From Streptomyces sp. S.PB5 (GTDB lineage: Bacteria > Actinomycetota > Actinomycetes > Streptomycetales > Streptomycetaceae), in the NCBI RefSeq assembly GCF_030403745.1, contig NZ_JAQMWP010000002.1, forward strand, positions 248,001-312,000: a DNA stretch of 64,000 nucleotides. The letters are read 5' to 3'. The translations under genes and the position numbers were made by a program. Under the pieces are notes generated by a model that was not told the origin of the DNA, did no database searches, and worked only from the letters and a program-made list of their open reading frames with translations. This document shows positions 1 to 8,029 of this stretch, piece after piece (the stretch's first letter is position 1; each line of letters opens with the position of its first letter).

Positions 1-1134
1 CGTTTCGCGGTGGACCCGAGGCTGCTGCCGTACCTCCCGCCGACCATGGCACCGACGGCGACCAGCCACGTCGACGGCTACCTGGAACACCCGGCCGAGG
101 CCTTCGCGCAGTACGCGCAGGACGGGGTCGCGCGGGTCGTGTGCGAGGAGAAGCACATGGGTTCGCGGGCGGTGGCGCTGGTGTGCCGGGACGCGGAGAC
201 GGCTCGGAAGCGCTTCGGTGTGGACGGCCCCACGGGATCTCTCTACACCCGTACCGGACGCCCGTTCTTCGACGACGAGTCGGTGACGGAGGAGATCCTG
301 GGCCGGCTGCGGTCGGCGGTGACCGAGGCCGGGCTGTGGTCCGAACTGGACACTGACTGGATCCTGTTGGACGCCGAGCTCATGCCGTGGTCGCTGAAGG
401 CGTCGGGGCTGCTGCGCTCGCAGTACGCCGCCGTCGGCGCCGCGTCCGGGGCGGTGTTCCCGGGTGCGCTCGCCGCGCTGGAGGGAGCTGCCGAACGGGG
501 CGTCGACGTCGGGGAGTTGCTGGGCCGCCAGCGCGAACGCGCCTCGAACGCGGCCGCGTTCACCGAGGCGTACCGGCGCTACTGCTGGACCACGGACGGC
601 CTGGACGGCGTACGCCTGGCCCCGTTCCAGATCCTCGCGGTGCAGGGCCGCAGCCTGGCGTACCTGCCGCACGACGAGCAACTGGCCCTGCTGGACCGGC
701 TGGTGGAGCACGACGGCACCGGTCTGCTCCAGACCACCCGTCGCCTGTACGTCGACACGGCCGACCCCGAGTCCGTGCAGGCGGGCGTCGACTGGTGGCT
801 GGAGATGACGGGCCGGGGCGGCGAGGGCATGGTGGTCAAGCCGCTCGGCGCGGTCGTCCGGAGCGGGGAGGGCCGTCTGGTGCAGCCCGGTATCAAGTGC
901 CGGGGCCGGGAGTACCTGCGGATCATCTACGGTCCGGAGTACACCCGCCCCGACAACCTCACCCGGCTGCGTCAGCGCTTCCTCAACCACAAGCGGTCGT
1001 TGGCCATCCGCGAGTACGCGCTCGGCCTGGAGGCCCTCGACCGGCTGGCCGAGGGCGAGCCGCTGTGGCGGGTGCACGAGGCGGTGTTCGGGGTGCTGGC
1101 GCTGGAGTCGGAGCCGGTGGACCCACGCCTGTGA
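1..1134 (+). CDS. pnkp: Polynucleotide kinase-phosphatase (Pnkp), C-terminal ligase part, cut by window edge
   Basis: The reading frame is open to the first base, so this is the 3' part of a longer gene. It matches the C-terminal adenylyltransferase (ligase-like) domain of bacterial Pnkp, the kinase-phosphatase-ligase that repairs cleaved RNA, usually together with the Hen1 2'-O-methyltransferase. Visible marks are nucleotidyltransferase motif I, EEKHMGSR, near residue 50 (its Lys accepts AMP), LLDAELMPW near residue 120, and a late GGEGMVVKP motif followed by IKCRGREYLRIIYGPEY. Only about 377 residues are visible; the family is usually around 850, so the kinase and phosphatase domains and any hen1 gene would lie upstream of the window. 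The stop is followed by about 680 bp without a convincing gene. Confidence 0.85.
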   Translation, partial: RFAVDPRLLPYLPPTMAPTATSHVDGYLEHPAEAFAQYAQDGVARVVCEEKHMGSRAVALVCRDAETARKRFGVDGPTGSLYTRTGRPFFDDESVTEEILGRLRSAVTEAGLWSELDTDWILLDAELMPWSLKASGLLRSQYAAVGAASGAVFPGALAALEGAAERGVDVGELLGRQRERASNAAAFTEAYRRYCWTTDGLDGVRLAPFQILAVQGRSLAYLPHDEQLALLDRLVEHDGTGLLQTTRRLYVDTADPESVQAGVDWWLEMTGRGGEGMVVKPLGAVVRSGEGRLVQPGIKCRGREYLRIIYGPEYTRPDNLTRLRQRFLNHKRSLAIREYALGLEALDRLAEGEPLWRVHEAVFGVLALESEPVDPRL

Positions 1135-1815
1135 CCTGGCCTCGCGGCCGGTCCGTCCCTAGGGTTGTCCCCGGGGGCGAGCCGGCCGCACAGGCTTGCC
1201 GCGGGCTGCCGATCACGGTCCGGGGCGGAGGGGGCGGCGAGTTGGATGCGGAGGCAGGCGAGGCGGCCCCGCCGCGGCCCGTGCCGCCGCCCCACCGGAC
1301 ATCGACGGCCCACCCTCCGCCGCCGAGCCGTTCCTCCGAGCGCACCGGCTCGATGGGAGCCTCATGTCCCCGCAGGTACTGCTCGGCGGACCGGCCGAAC
1401 TCCTTTGTCCGGCCTGCCTGTTCGCCCGACTGACGGGCGGGCTCTGCCCGGGCCGCTGGATGGAGCCGCCAGAGCCGCCCCGGCCGCTGGAGGTGTCGCC
1501 CGAGCCGTCCCCGCCGCTGATGAGCCGCCCGAACCGCCTTTGCCGCCCGGGGTGTCGCCGAGCTGCCGCCCCGGCCGCGGGGGTGTCGCCCGAGCTGCCC
1601 CCGCCGCTGATCCGCCACTGATGAGCTGCCCGAGCTGCATCCGCCGCTGGCGGTGTCGTCCGAGCCGTCCCCCGGCCGGGGATGTCGCCCGAGCTGCCCC
1701 GCCGCCGATGAGCCGCCCAAGCCGCCCCCGCCGCCAGATGAGCCGTCCGAGCCGCCCGCCCCCGCCCCCACCCCGACGCTCCGCCGCGCACCCCCCACCC
1801 CGGCCACACAACCCG
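1135..1815. repeat. Gene-free interval holding a degenerate GC-rich minisatellite
   Basis: This lies between the convergent ends of pnkp and the NAD-kinase-like gene. From about 1430 to 1780 it is built from diverged short units. Recurring words are GATGAGCCGCCCGA-like (near 1517, 1619, 1707, 1738) and GGTGTCGCCCGAGC-like (near 1490, 1548, 1583, 1650, 1681), usually joined by CCGCCGCTG. Long frames are open on both strands, but they translate to Gly/Ser/Arg or Pro/Ala/Arg strings with no domain, so I read them as a by-product of GC content and repetition. No clear hairpin terminator was found. Confidence 0.6.
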
Positions 1816-2706
1816 TCACCCCACCAGCCGCAGCCGCTCCGCACACACCCCCACCCGCACCGACTGCCCCCACGTCAGCTCCAGCGCATCGCTCTCCATC
1901 CCGTCCCCGAACGCGATCAACCGCTCCGACTCGACCGTCAGCCGGAGCCGGGCCGAGGCCGACAGCTCGCCCGCCACCAGGGACGTACCGGTCGCGGGGG
2001 AGGGCCAGGCCTCCCGTACGAACCACACGAGCCGTTCCTCCGCCGGTCCCGGCAGGCGCAGTGCGGCACCGCGCTCCTGCCACACCGAACGGAGCCAGCC
2101 CGTCGCGCCCGTTCCCGTGCCCACCAGCACCCCGGAGGAGGCCTGGGCCTCGACGGCACCCCCGTCGTCGTCGAGGCCCAGGCGGTAGCGGGCGGTCTGG
2201 TGGCCGGCGGCGCCGAGGTAGATCTCGTTGAGGGCGACGAGGCGCTGGGTGTCGTCGGCGACCGCCTCGACCATGGTGAGTTCGTCGACCGGTGCGGCTG
2301 TCGAGGTCAGGAGTTTCGCCGCGTCCTGCGGGCGGTGCCGCACCAGGACGCCCGGGTTGCGGCCGGGGTCGGTGTCGATGCCCAGCACCGGCTGTCCGGC
2401 GAGGTACTTGGCGACGTTCGCCACCAGCCCGTCCTGGCCGACGACGACCACCACGTCCTCCGGCGCGAACAGGAAACGGTCCAAGTCGGCTCGCTCGACC
2501 CTCGATTGACGCCATGTCAGAGGGATCGCCGAGGTGACCTCCGCCAGCGCCTGCCGGGTGCGGCGATGGCGTTCGGCCACCTCCTCGATGTCCCGGCCGC
2601 GGGAGGCGAGGAAGAACGCGGCCTGGCCGTGGGTGCCGTGGTGGGCCACCAACTCCTCGTACTCCGTGGTGCGGTGGACGAGGACGACCCGCGGGGCGAG
2701 GCTCAT
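1816..2706 (-). CDS. NAD-kinase-like protein
   Basis: This 296-residue protein has the fold signature of the NAD kinase/diacylglycerol kinase superfamily. VVVVVGQDGLVANVAKYL stands where NAD kinases carry GGDGT, followed by PVLGIDTDP; a GTGTGATGW segment lies in the C-terminal half. The usual GGDGT is changed to GQDGL, so catalytic activity is uncertain. The start is the ATG at 2706 (MSLAPRVVL), which overlaps the stop of the upstream SPFH gene in a 4-bp ATGA; a longer in-frame extension is shadow sequence. The coupling implies joint expression and probably joint function with the SPFH protein. The target is unknown; NAD or a lipid is possible from the family. Confidence 0.75.
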   Translation of the reverse strand: MSLAPRVVLVHRTTEYEELVAHHGTHGQAAFFLASRGRDIEEVAERHRRTRQALAEVTSAIPLTWRQSRVERADLDRFLFAPEDVVVVVGQDGLVANVAKYLAGQPVLGIDTDPGRNPGVLVRHRPQDAAKLLTSTAAPVDELTMVEAVADDTQRLVALNEIYLGAAGHQTARYRLGLDDDGGAVEAQASSGVLVGTGTGATGWLRSVWQERGAALRLPGPAEERLVWFVREAWPSPATGTSLVAGELSASARLRLTVESERLIAFGDGMESDALELTWGQSVRVGVCAERLRLVG

Positions 2707-3908
2707 GCCTGGTCCCGGGCGCCGCCCAGCTTGGCCAGCAGGCCGGTCAGGACGTCGGGGGAGACGGTGAGGTTCTCGATGTGCGGCAGGCTCTCCGCGA
2801 GCCGGGTCCCGGCGAGGGCGTGCAGCACCGCCACGTCCACGTCCCCGTGCACCCGCAGCCATGCCTCCTGCGCCTGCGCCCGCGCCTCACCCACGGTCCG
2901 CGCCCCTTCGGCCTCGGCCCGGGACAGCCGCACCGCCCGTGCCGCCTCCGCCTCGGCGAGCTTGAGGGACCGGGCGGCCTCGGCGTCGGCGAGCCGCACC
3001 GACCGCTCGGCCTCCGCCTCGGTCAGCTTCAGGGAGCGTGCCGCCTCCGCCTCGGCGGACTTGACCGCACGCTCCGCCTCCGCCTCTGCCAGCTTCACGG
3101 TCCGCGCCGCCTCGGCCTCCGCCAGCTTCACCGACCGGGCCGCCTCCGCCCCGGCCCGCACCGCGTCCGCCGCCGCGTGCTCCTCCGCCTCCCGGCGGGC
3201 GTTCGTGCCCCGCTGCTCGACCAACTGCTCCTCGCGCCGGGCGAGTTCGATCTGGCTGGCCAGTTCGTTCTCGGCGATGGTCCGCTCCCGTTCGACCGCC
3301 ACCGCCCGCCGCTCGTACGTGGCCCGGTCCGCCTCCTGCTGGATCTGCTCACGGGCGGGGGTGCGCAGGGCGCGCTCCACCTCCGGCTCCGGACGCAGCG
3401 CGACGACCCGTACGGCCACCACCTCGATCCCGGTCGCCGGCAGCCGCGGTTCCGCCGCGAGCCCCGCGGCGACCCGTTCCCGTACCGCCGCCACACCGTC
3501 CACCAGCGCCGACGACAGCGGCGTACGGGCGAGCACGTCCAGCGCGTGCTGCTGTGCCGTCTCCGTCAGCAGCGTGCCCAGCTGCTCCAGCGGGGTGCCG
3601 CGCCATGCGCCGGTGTCCGGGTCGATCGAGAAGTCCAGACGGGCCGCGGCGAGCGCCGGGTCGCTGATCCGGTAGGTCACCGTCGACTGCACCGCCACGT
3701 CCTGGAAGTCGGACGTGCGGGCATGGAAGGTCATCGCCAACTCCCGGTCGTCGACCGGTACTTCGGAGAGGGCGGCGGTCAGTGCGCGGAACCAGAAACT
3801 GAGGCCCGGACCGTCGTGCAGCAGTTTGCCGCCGCGGTGGTGCCGGATGTGCGCCGTGGGCGCGCCGCGCAGATGGCGCCAGCCCAGACGCCGGGTGATG
3901 TCGGCCAC
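2703..3908 (-). CDS. SPFH/band 7 domain protein with charged coiled-coil repeats
   Basis: An SPFH (stomatin/prohibitin/flotillin) protein of about 401 residues. The N-terminal two thirds carry the band 7 domain (PTAHIRHHRGGKLLHDGPGL, then VDDRELAMTFHARTSDFQDV). It is followed by a long Ala/Glu/Arg coiled coil made of about nine copies of an 11-residue-like unit AEAEAARxxKL, typical of flotillins that assemble into membrane scaffolds. I see no transmembrane helix. I favour the GTG at 3908 (VADITRRLGW) because AGAGGGG sits 5 nt upstream; an ATG at 3947 and a TTG at 3965 are in frame but fall inside the paired dyads at 3919-3976, which look like promoter/operator DNA. The next gene starts inside the stop codon. 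Confidence 0.82.
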   Translation of the reverse strand: MADITRRLGWRHLRGAPTAHIRHHRGGKLLHDGPGLSFWFRALTAALSEVPVDDRELAMTFHARTSDFQDVAVQSTVTYRISDPALAAARLDFSIDPDTGAWRGTPLEQLGTLLTETAQQHALDVLARTPLSSALVDGVAAVRERVAAGLAAEPRLPATGIEVVAVRVVALRPEPEVERALRTPAREQIQQEADRATYERRAVAVERERTIAENELASQIELARREEQLVEQRGTNARREAEEHAAADAVRAGAEAARSVKLAEAEAARTVKLAEAEAERAVKSAEAEAARSLKLTEAEAERSVRLADAEAARSLKLAEAEAARAVRLSRAEAEGARTVGEARAQAQEAWLRVHGDVDVAVLHALAGTRLAESLPHIENLTVSPDVLTGLLAKLGGARDQA

Positions 3909-3918
3909 GAGACCCCTC

Positions 3919-3976
3919 TTTTCGTCGAGAGGACGATAATTGCGCATCGACTCGCTTATCGTCAAGGGGACGAAAA
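3919..3976. promoter_or_regulatory. Two inverted 21-bp dyads, candidate operator
   Basis: Site A, 3919-3939, is TTTTCGTC-N5-GACGATAA. Site B, 3956-3976, is TTATCGTC-N5-GACGAAAA. Outside the 5-nt spacer, B is the exact reverse complement of A; the centres are 37 bp apart. The pair lies 10 bp before the preferred start of the SPFH gene and about 65 bp before arcA, which is divergent. On the minus strand a TTGACG (3965-3960) overlaps site B and could be a -35 box. The regulator is not identified. Confidence 0.6.
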
Positions 3977-4042
3977 TTGGATGCGGTAAGTGAAGTGGTC
4001 AAGTAGGGGGTGAATACGGTCTCCGGTGGTCAGGATGGAGGC

Positions 4043-5266
4043 ATGGGATTCCATGTCGACTCCGAGGCCGGGCGGCTGCGCCGCGTCATCCTGCACCGGC
4101 CGGATCTCGAGCTCAAGAGGCTCACCCCCAGCAACAAGGACGCACTCCTCTTCGATGACGTGCTCTGGGTGCGCCGCGCCCGCGCCGAGCACGACGGGTT
4201 CGCGGACGTGCTGCGCGACCGCGGGGTCGCCGTCCATCTCTTCGGCGACCTGCTCACCGAGGCCCTGGCGATCCCGGCGGCCCGCACCCTCGTCCTGGAC
4301 CGGGTCTTCGACGAGAAGGAGTACGGCGTCCTCGCCACCGACCATCTGCGCGCCGCCTTCGAGACACTGCCCGCACCCGAGCTGGCCGAGGCCCTCGTCG
4401 GCGGCATGACCAAGCGGGAGTTCCTCGACGCGCACGAGGAGCCGGTCTCCGTCCGCTTCCATGTGATGGACCTCGACGACTTCCTCCTCGCCCCGCTGCC
4501 CAACCACCTCTTCACCCGCGACACCTCGGCCTGGATCTACGACGGGGTCTCGGTCAACGCCATGCGCTGGCCGGCCCGGCAGCGCGAGACGGTCCACTTC
4601 GAGGCGATCTACCGGCACCACCCCCTCTTCCGCGATGAAACGTTCCGCGTGTGGAGCGAGGGGCAGGCCGACTACCCGTCCACCATCGAGGGCGGCGACG
4701 TCCTCGTCATCGGCAACGGCGCCGTCCTCATCGGCATGAGCGAGCGGACCACCCCGCAGGCCGTCGAGATGCTCGCGCACAAACTGTTCGACGCCGGGTC
4801 CGCGCAGACGATCGTGGCGCTCGACATGCCCAAGCGGCGGGCCTTCATGCACCTCGACACCGTGATGACGATGGTCGACGGCGACACCTTCACCCAGTAC
4901 GCCGGGCTCGGCATGCTCCGCTCGTACACCATCGAACCGGGCGTCGGCGACAAGGAGCTCAAGGTCACCGACCATCCGCCGGAGCACATGCACCGCGCGA
5001 TCGCGGCCGCGCTGGGGCTGAGCGAGATCCGGGTGCTGACCGCCACGCAGGACGTGCACGCGGCCGAGCGGGAGCAGTGGGACGACGGCTGCAACGTGCT
5101 GGCCGTCGAGCCGGGCGTCGTCGTCGCCTACGAGCGGAACGCCACCACCAATACCCACCTCCGCAAGCAGGGCATCGAGGTCATCGAGATCCCGGGCAGC
5201 GAGCTGGGGCGGGGGAGGGGCGGGCCGCGCTGTATGAGCTGTCCCGTGGAGCGTGCGCCTGTATAG
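4043..5266 (+). CDS. arcA: Arginine deiminase
   Basis: Hydrolyses L-arginine to citrulline and ammonia, the first step of the arginine deiminase pathway. The 407-residue protein has family motifs in order: [16 protein letters not shown] near the start, [24 protein letters not shown] in the middle, [11 protein letters not shown], and the C-terminal CMSCPVER region carrying the catalytic Cys. The ATG at 4043 is chosen because GGAGG lies directly upstream and the protein then begins [10 protein letters not shown], as usual for the family; the in-frame extension to 4010 is not supported. Ornithine carbamoyltransferase follows 80 bp later. No carbamate kinase or antiporter gene is beside them. Confidence 0.93.
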   Translation: MGFHVDSEAGRLRRVILHRPDLELKRLTPSNKDALLFDDVLWVRRARAEHDGFADVLRDRGVAVHLFGDLLTEALAIPAARTLVLDRVFDEKEYGVLATDHLRAAFETLPAPELAEALVGGMTKREFLDAHEEPVSVRFHVMDLDDFLLAPLPNHLFTRDTSAWIYDGVSVNAMRWPARQRETVHFEAIYRHHPLFRDETFRVWSEGQADYPSTIEGGDVLVIGNGAVLIGMSERTTPQAVEMLAHKLFDAGSAQTIVALDMPKRRAFMHLDTVMTMVDGDTFTQYAGLGMLRSYTIEPGVGDKELKVTDHPPEHMHRAIAAALGLSEIRVLTATQDVHAAEREQWDDGCNVLAVEPGVVVAYERNATTNTHLRKQGIEVIEIPGSELGRGRGGPRCMSCPVERAPV

Positions 5267-5305
5267 ACATGCCGACTGTATAGAAATGCTGATCGTCGTA
5301 TAGAC
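5261..5305 (+). repeat. Three GTATAGA repeats at and after the arcA stop codon
   Basis: GTATAGAC (5261), GTATAGAA (5278) and GTATAGAC (5298) are spaced 17 and 20 bp apart; the first two continue as ATGC. The arcA stop TAG is inside the first copy. The A/T-rich core is unusual for this genome. It could be a binding site or -10-like sequence for the following gene, or a remnant of stop-codon duplication. Confidence 0.55.
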
Positions 5306-5346
5306 TTCCAGAGTCCCCTTGTCACGTACCACCTCTGGAGCGCCCC

Positions 5347-6354
5347 ATGGCGACCGTCCCGACCGCCCTCGCCGGGCGCCACTTCCTCAAGGAGCTCGAC
5401 TTCACCGGGCAGGAGTTGCTCGCTCTGGTCGAGCTGTCCGCGGAGCTCAAGGCCGCGAAGAAGGCCGGGACCGAGACCCAGTACCTGCGCGGCAAGAACA
5501 TCGCGCTGATCTTCGAGAAAACCTCGACGCGCACCCGCTGCGCGTTCGAGGTCGCCGCCGCGGACCAGGGTGCCGCCACGACGTACCTCGACCCGTCGGG
5601 CTCGCAGATCGGCCACAAGGAGTCCGTACGGGACACCGCGCGGGTGCTCGGCCGGATGTACGACGGCATCGAGTACCGCGGGGACAGCCAGCAGAAGGTC
5701 GAGGAACTGGCCGCGTTCGCCGGTGTCCCCGTCTTCAACGGTCTCACCGACGACTGGCACCCCACCCAGATGCTCGCCGACGTCCTGACGATGACCGAGC
5801 ACAGCGGCAAGCCGGTCGAGGAGATCGCCTTCGCCTACCTCGGCGACGCCCGCTTCAACATGGGCAACTCCTACCTGATCACCGGCGCCCTGCTCGGCAT
5901 GGACGTCCGGATCGTCGCCCCCAAGTCCTACTGGCCCGCCCAGGACGTCGTCGAGCGGGCCCGGAAGCTCGCCATGGACAGCGGGGCGCGCATCACGCTC
6001 ACCGAGTCCGTGGCGGAGGGCGTCGCGGGAGCGGACTTCGTCGCCACCGACGTATGGGTCTCCATGGGGGAGCCCAAGGCGGTCTGGGACGAGCGGATCG
6101 CGGCCCTCGGTCCGTACGCCGTGACCATGGACGTCCTGCGCGCCACCGGCAACCCGGACGTCAAGTTCCTGCACTGCCTGCCGGCCTTCCACGACCTGGG
6201 CACCAAGGTCGGGCAGGAGATATACGACTCCCACGGCCTGGAGAGCCTGGAGGTCACCGACGAGGTCTTCGAGTCGGCCCACTCCGTCGTCTTCGACGAG
6301 GCGGAGAACCGACTGCACACCATCAAGGCCGTACTGGTGGCGACGCTCGCCTGA
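5347..6354 (+). CDS. argF: Ornithine carbamoyltransferase (likely catabolic, paired with arcA)
   Basis: Interconverts citrulline plus phosphate and ornithine plus carbamoyl phosphate. The 335 residues are full length. Carbamoyl-phosphate binding residues STRTR are at 60-64, followed by the SQIGHKES loop, [11 protein letters not shown], the ornithine-binding DVWVSMGE and the HCLPAFHD motif. The start ATG at 5347 has CTGGAG upstream. Its position right after arginine deiminase suggests the catabolic direction (arcB) rather than arginine biosynthesis; sequence alone does not settle this. The arcA-argF pair would give ammonia and carbamoyl phosphate from arginine. Confidence 0.92.
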   Translation: MATVPTALAGRHFLKELDFTGQELLALVELSAELKAAKKAGTETQYLRGKNIALIFEKTSTRTRCAFEVAAADQGAATTYLDPSGSQIGHKESVRDTARVLGRMYDGIEYRGDSQQKVEELAAFAGVPVFNGLTDDWHPTQMLADVLTMTEHSGKPVEEIAFAYLGDARFNMGNSYLITGALLGMDVRIVAPKSYWPAQDVVERARKLAMDSGARITLTESVAEGVAGADFVATDVWVSMGEPKAVWDERIAALGPYAVTMDVLRATGNPDVKFLHCLPAFHDLGTKVGQEIYDSHGLESLEVTDEVFESAHSVVFDEAENRLHTIKAVLVATLA

Positions 6355-6381
6355 CGGAGACCGGGGCGGGGGCGGGCACGG

Positions 6382-6834
6382 TCACGCCGGGCGCCACTGC
6401 GGGGGCACCACCGGCAGTCTGAACCACACCGCCTTGCCGGACTCGGTGGCTCGGTGCCCGCAGGACGAGCTCAGGGCGCGGATCAGCAGCAGGCCGCGGC
6501 CGTGCTCCTGCCAGGGGTCCGGGTCGATGTCGACCGGGCGGGTGAGATTGCCCGGCGGGGCCGGGTCCGGGTCGTGGACCTCGACCTGGCAGCCGGTCGG
6601 GAGCAGCTCCACGACCAGCTCTATCGGGGCGTCCCCCGCGGTGTGCTCGACGGCGTTCGCCACCAGCTCGGCGGTCAGCAGTTCCGCGGTGTCGCTGTCG
6701 GCCCCGTGCTCCAGCTCAGCCAGCGCGGTGCGCACCAGCGCACGGGCCACGGGCACGGCCGCGGCGGAGTGCGGGAGCGCGATGCGCCAGGAGGCGGAGG
6801 CTGAGGGGCGATCTTGCAAGGCGGTTCCGTTCAT
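6382..6834 (-). CDS. ATP-binding anti-sigma-factor-like protein (HATPase_c_2, RsbW type)
   Basis: A small 150-residue GHKL ATPase of the serine-kinase anti-sigma type that is abundant in Streptomyces. The N box is ELLTAELVANAVEHT (about residues 51-65), the G1 region VEVHDPDP, and the G2 region HGRGLLLIRAL. There is no sensor or membrane segment, so it is cytosolic. Family members bind and phosphorylate anti-sigma antagonists, but no STAS antagonist or sigma gene is adjacent, so the partner is unknown. It is convergent with argF, 27 bp away. Confidence 0.8.
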   Translation of the reverse strand: MNGTALQDRPSASASWRIALPHSAAAVPVARALVRTALAELEHGADSDTAELLTAELVANAVEHTAGDAPIELVVELLPTGCQVEVHDPDPAPPGNLTRPVDIDPDPWQEHGRGLLLIRALSSSCGHRATESGKAVWFRLPVVPPQWRPA

Positions 6835-7148
6835 GAGCAGGCTGTCCTGCTTTCAACCTTATGAATGGTACGGCGCCGCCCGGCAGAGGCGTCCGACGGG
6901 CACCGTACGGGACCTTCGGCCCCGTTACCGGGCGGCTTACCCCTCACAACGGCCCGCCTCGCACGGCTGCTCCCGCCGTAGCCGCTCTGTCGAGGAGCCG
7001 TGACAGATGTGACGGGTCCAGGTCACTCCCGGATGCTCTTATCGCGCACTCGTGACGACAGTCAAAGATGGGTGATAGCTTCGAGGGTAGAGCGTGGGAG
7101 AGCGCACCTTGTCCGAGTACTTGTCCGAGTACGAGGAGGCCGCACCGC
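6835..7148. other. Intergenic region with promoter upstream of the enoyl-CoA hydratase gene
   Basis: No gene is supported here. It holds the candidate promoter/operator at 7052-7081 and a perfect 12-bp tandem duplication, TTGTCCGAGTAC at 7109-7120 and 7121-7132, immediately before the AGGAGG ribosome-binding site of the next gene. Confidence 0.6.
7052..7081 (+). promoter_or_regulatory. Candidate promoter/operator A of the aryl-CoA cluster
   Basis: GTGACGACAGTCAA at 7052-7065 is identical to 12842-12855 before the acyl-CoA dehydrogenase gene. In both places GTGACG is followed 18 bp later by a TAnnnT hexamer (here TAGCTT), which fits a -35/-10 pair overlapped by an operator. Confidence 0.5.
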
Positions 7149-7976
7149 ATGAGTCCCTTCACCGGCTCCGCCGCCCGCACCGCCCGCTGGGAACACCTGC
7201 GGGTCGAGGTCGCCTCCGGCGTCGCCACCGTCACCCTCGCCCGCCCCGACAAACTCAACGCGCTCACCTTCGGCGCCTACGCCGACCTGCGCGATCTGCT
7301 GGCCGAGCTGTCCCGGGAGCGCTCGGTCCGCGCCCTGGTGCTGGCCGGCGAGGGCCGTGGTTTCTGCTCCGGCGGCGACGTCGACGAGATCATCGGCGCG
7401 ACCCTGTCGATGGACACCGCCCAGCTCCTCGACTTCAACCGGATGACCGGGCAGGTCGTGCGGGCGGTACGGGAGTGCCCGTTCCCGGTGATCGCGGCGG
7501 TGCACGGGGTCGCGGCGGGCGCGGGCGCGGTGCTCGCGTTGGCGGCGGACTTCAGGGTGGCCGACCCGACGGCAAGGTTCGCGTTCCTGTTCACGCGGGT
7601 GGGCCTGTCGGGCGGCGACATGGGAGCGGCGTATCTGCTGCCGCGGGTGGTGGGGCTGGGCCACGCGACCCGGCTGCTGATGCTGGGCGAGCCGGTCCGG
7701 GCTCCGGAGGCCGAGCGCATCGGCCTGATCAGCGAGCTCACGGACGAGGGGGCGGTGGACGAGGCAGCCCAGTCCCTGGCCCGCCGCCTGGCCGAGGGCC
7801 CCGCATTGGCGTACGCCCAGACGAAGGCGCTCCTGACGGCGGAACTGGACATGCCGCTGGCGGCGAGCGTGGAACTGGACGCGTCGACGCAGGCGCTGCT
7901 GATGAACGGGGAGGACTACAAGGAGTTCCACGCGGCGTTCACGGAGAAGAGGGCGCCGAAGTGGAGCGGACGGTGA
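7149..7976 (+). CDS. Enoyl-CoA hydratase/isomerase family protein
   Basis: A 275-residue crotonase-fold enzyme. Oxyanion-hole segments are visible: GRGFCSGGDVDEI (about residues 73-85) and HGVAAGAGAVLALAADFRVA (about 119-138). The ATG at 7149 has AGGAGG 9 nt upstream; the frame extending to 7068 is rejected. The gene stops inside the possible GTG of the next gene (GTGA overlap), so it is translationally linked to the fused monooxygenase/reductase. In the aerobic 2-aminobenzoyl-CoA route the dearomatised ring-CoA is processed by beta-oxidation-like steps, and this protein would fit hydration or ring cleavage; that is inference from context. Confidence 0.85.
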   Translation: MSPFTGSAARTARWEHLRVEVASGVATVTLARPDKLNALTFGAYADLRDLLAELSRERSVRALVLAGEGRGFCSGGDVDEIIGATLSMDTAQLLDFNRMTGQVVRAVRECPFPVIAAVHGVAAGAGAVLALAADFRVADPTARFAFLFTRVGLSGGDMGAAYLLPRVVGLGHATRLLMLGEPVRAPEAERIGLISELTDEGAVDEAAQSLARRLAEGPALAYAQTKALLTAELDMPLAASVELDASTQALLMNGEDYKEFHAAFTEKRAPKWSGR

Positions 7977-8029
7977 GGGTGGCCACCTCAGGGGCGCGGC
8001 CGGCCACCGACCATCCGCAGCCGCCGACG

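Noticed and set aside
1165..3675. Long plus-strand open frame of 836 codons across repeats and the two minus-strand genes
   Set aside because: Arg/Pro/Ala-rich translation without domains, antisense to well-supported genes; an artefact of high GC.
3349..4002. Minus-strand frame whose start reads SNFRPLDDKR, resembling the extended SPFH N-terminus YRPLDEKR
   Set aside because: The similarity comes from the duplicated dyad DNA at 3919-3976; the rest is an out-of-frame shadow of the SPFH gene.
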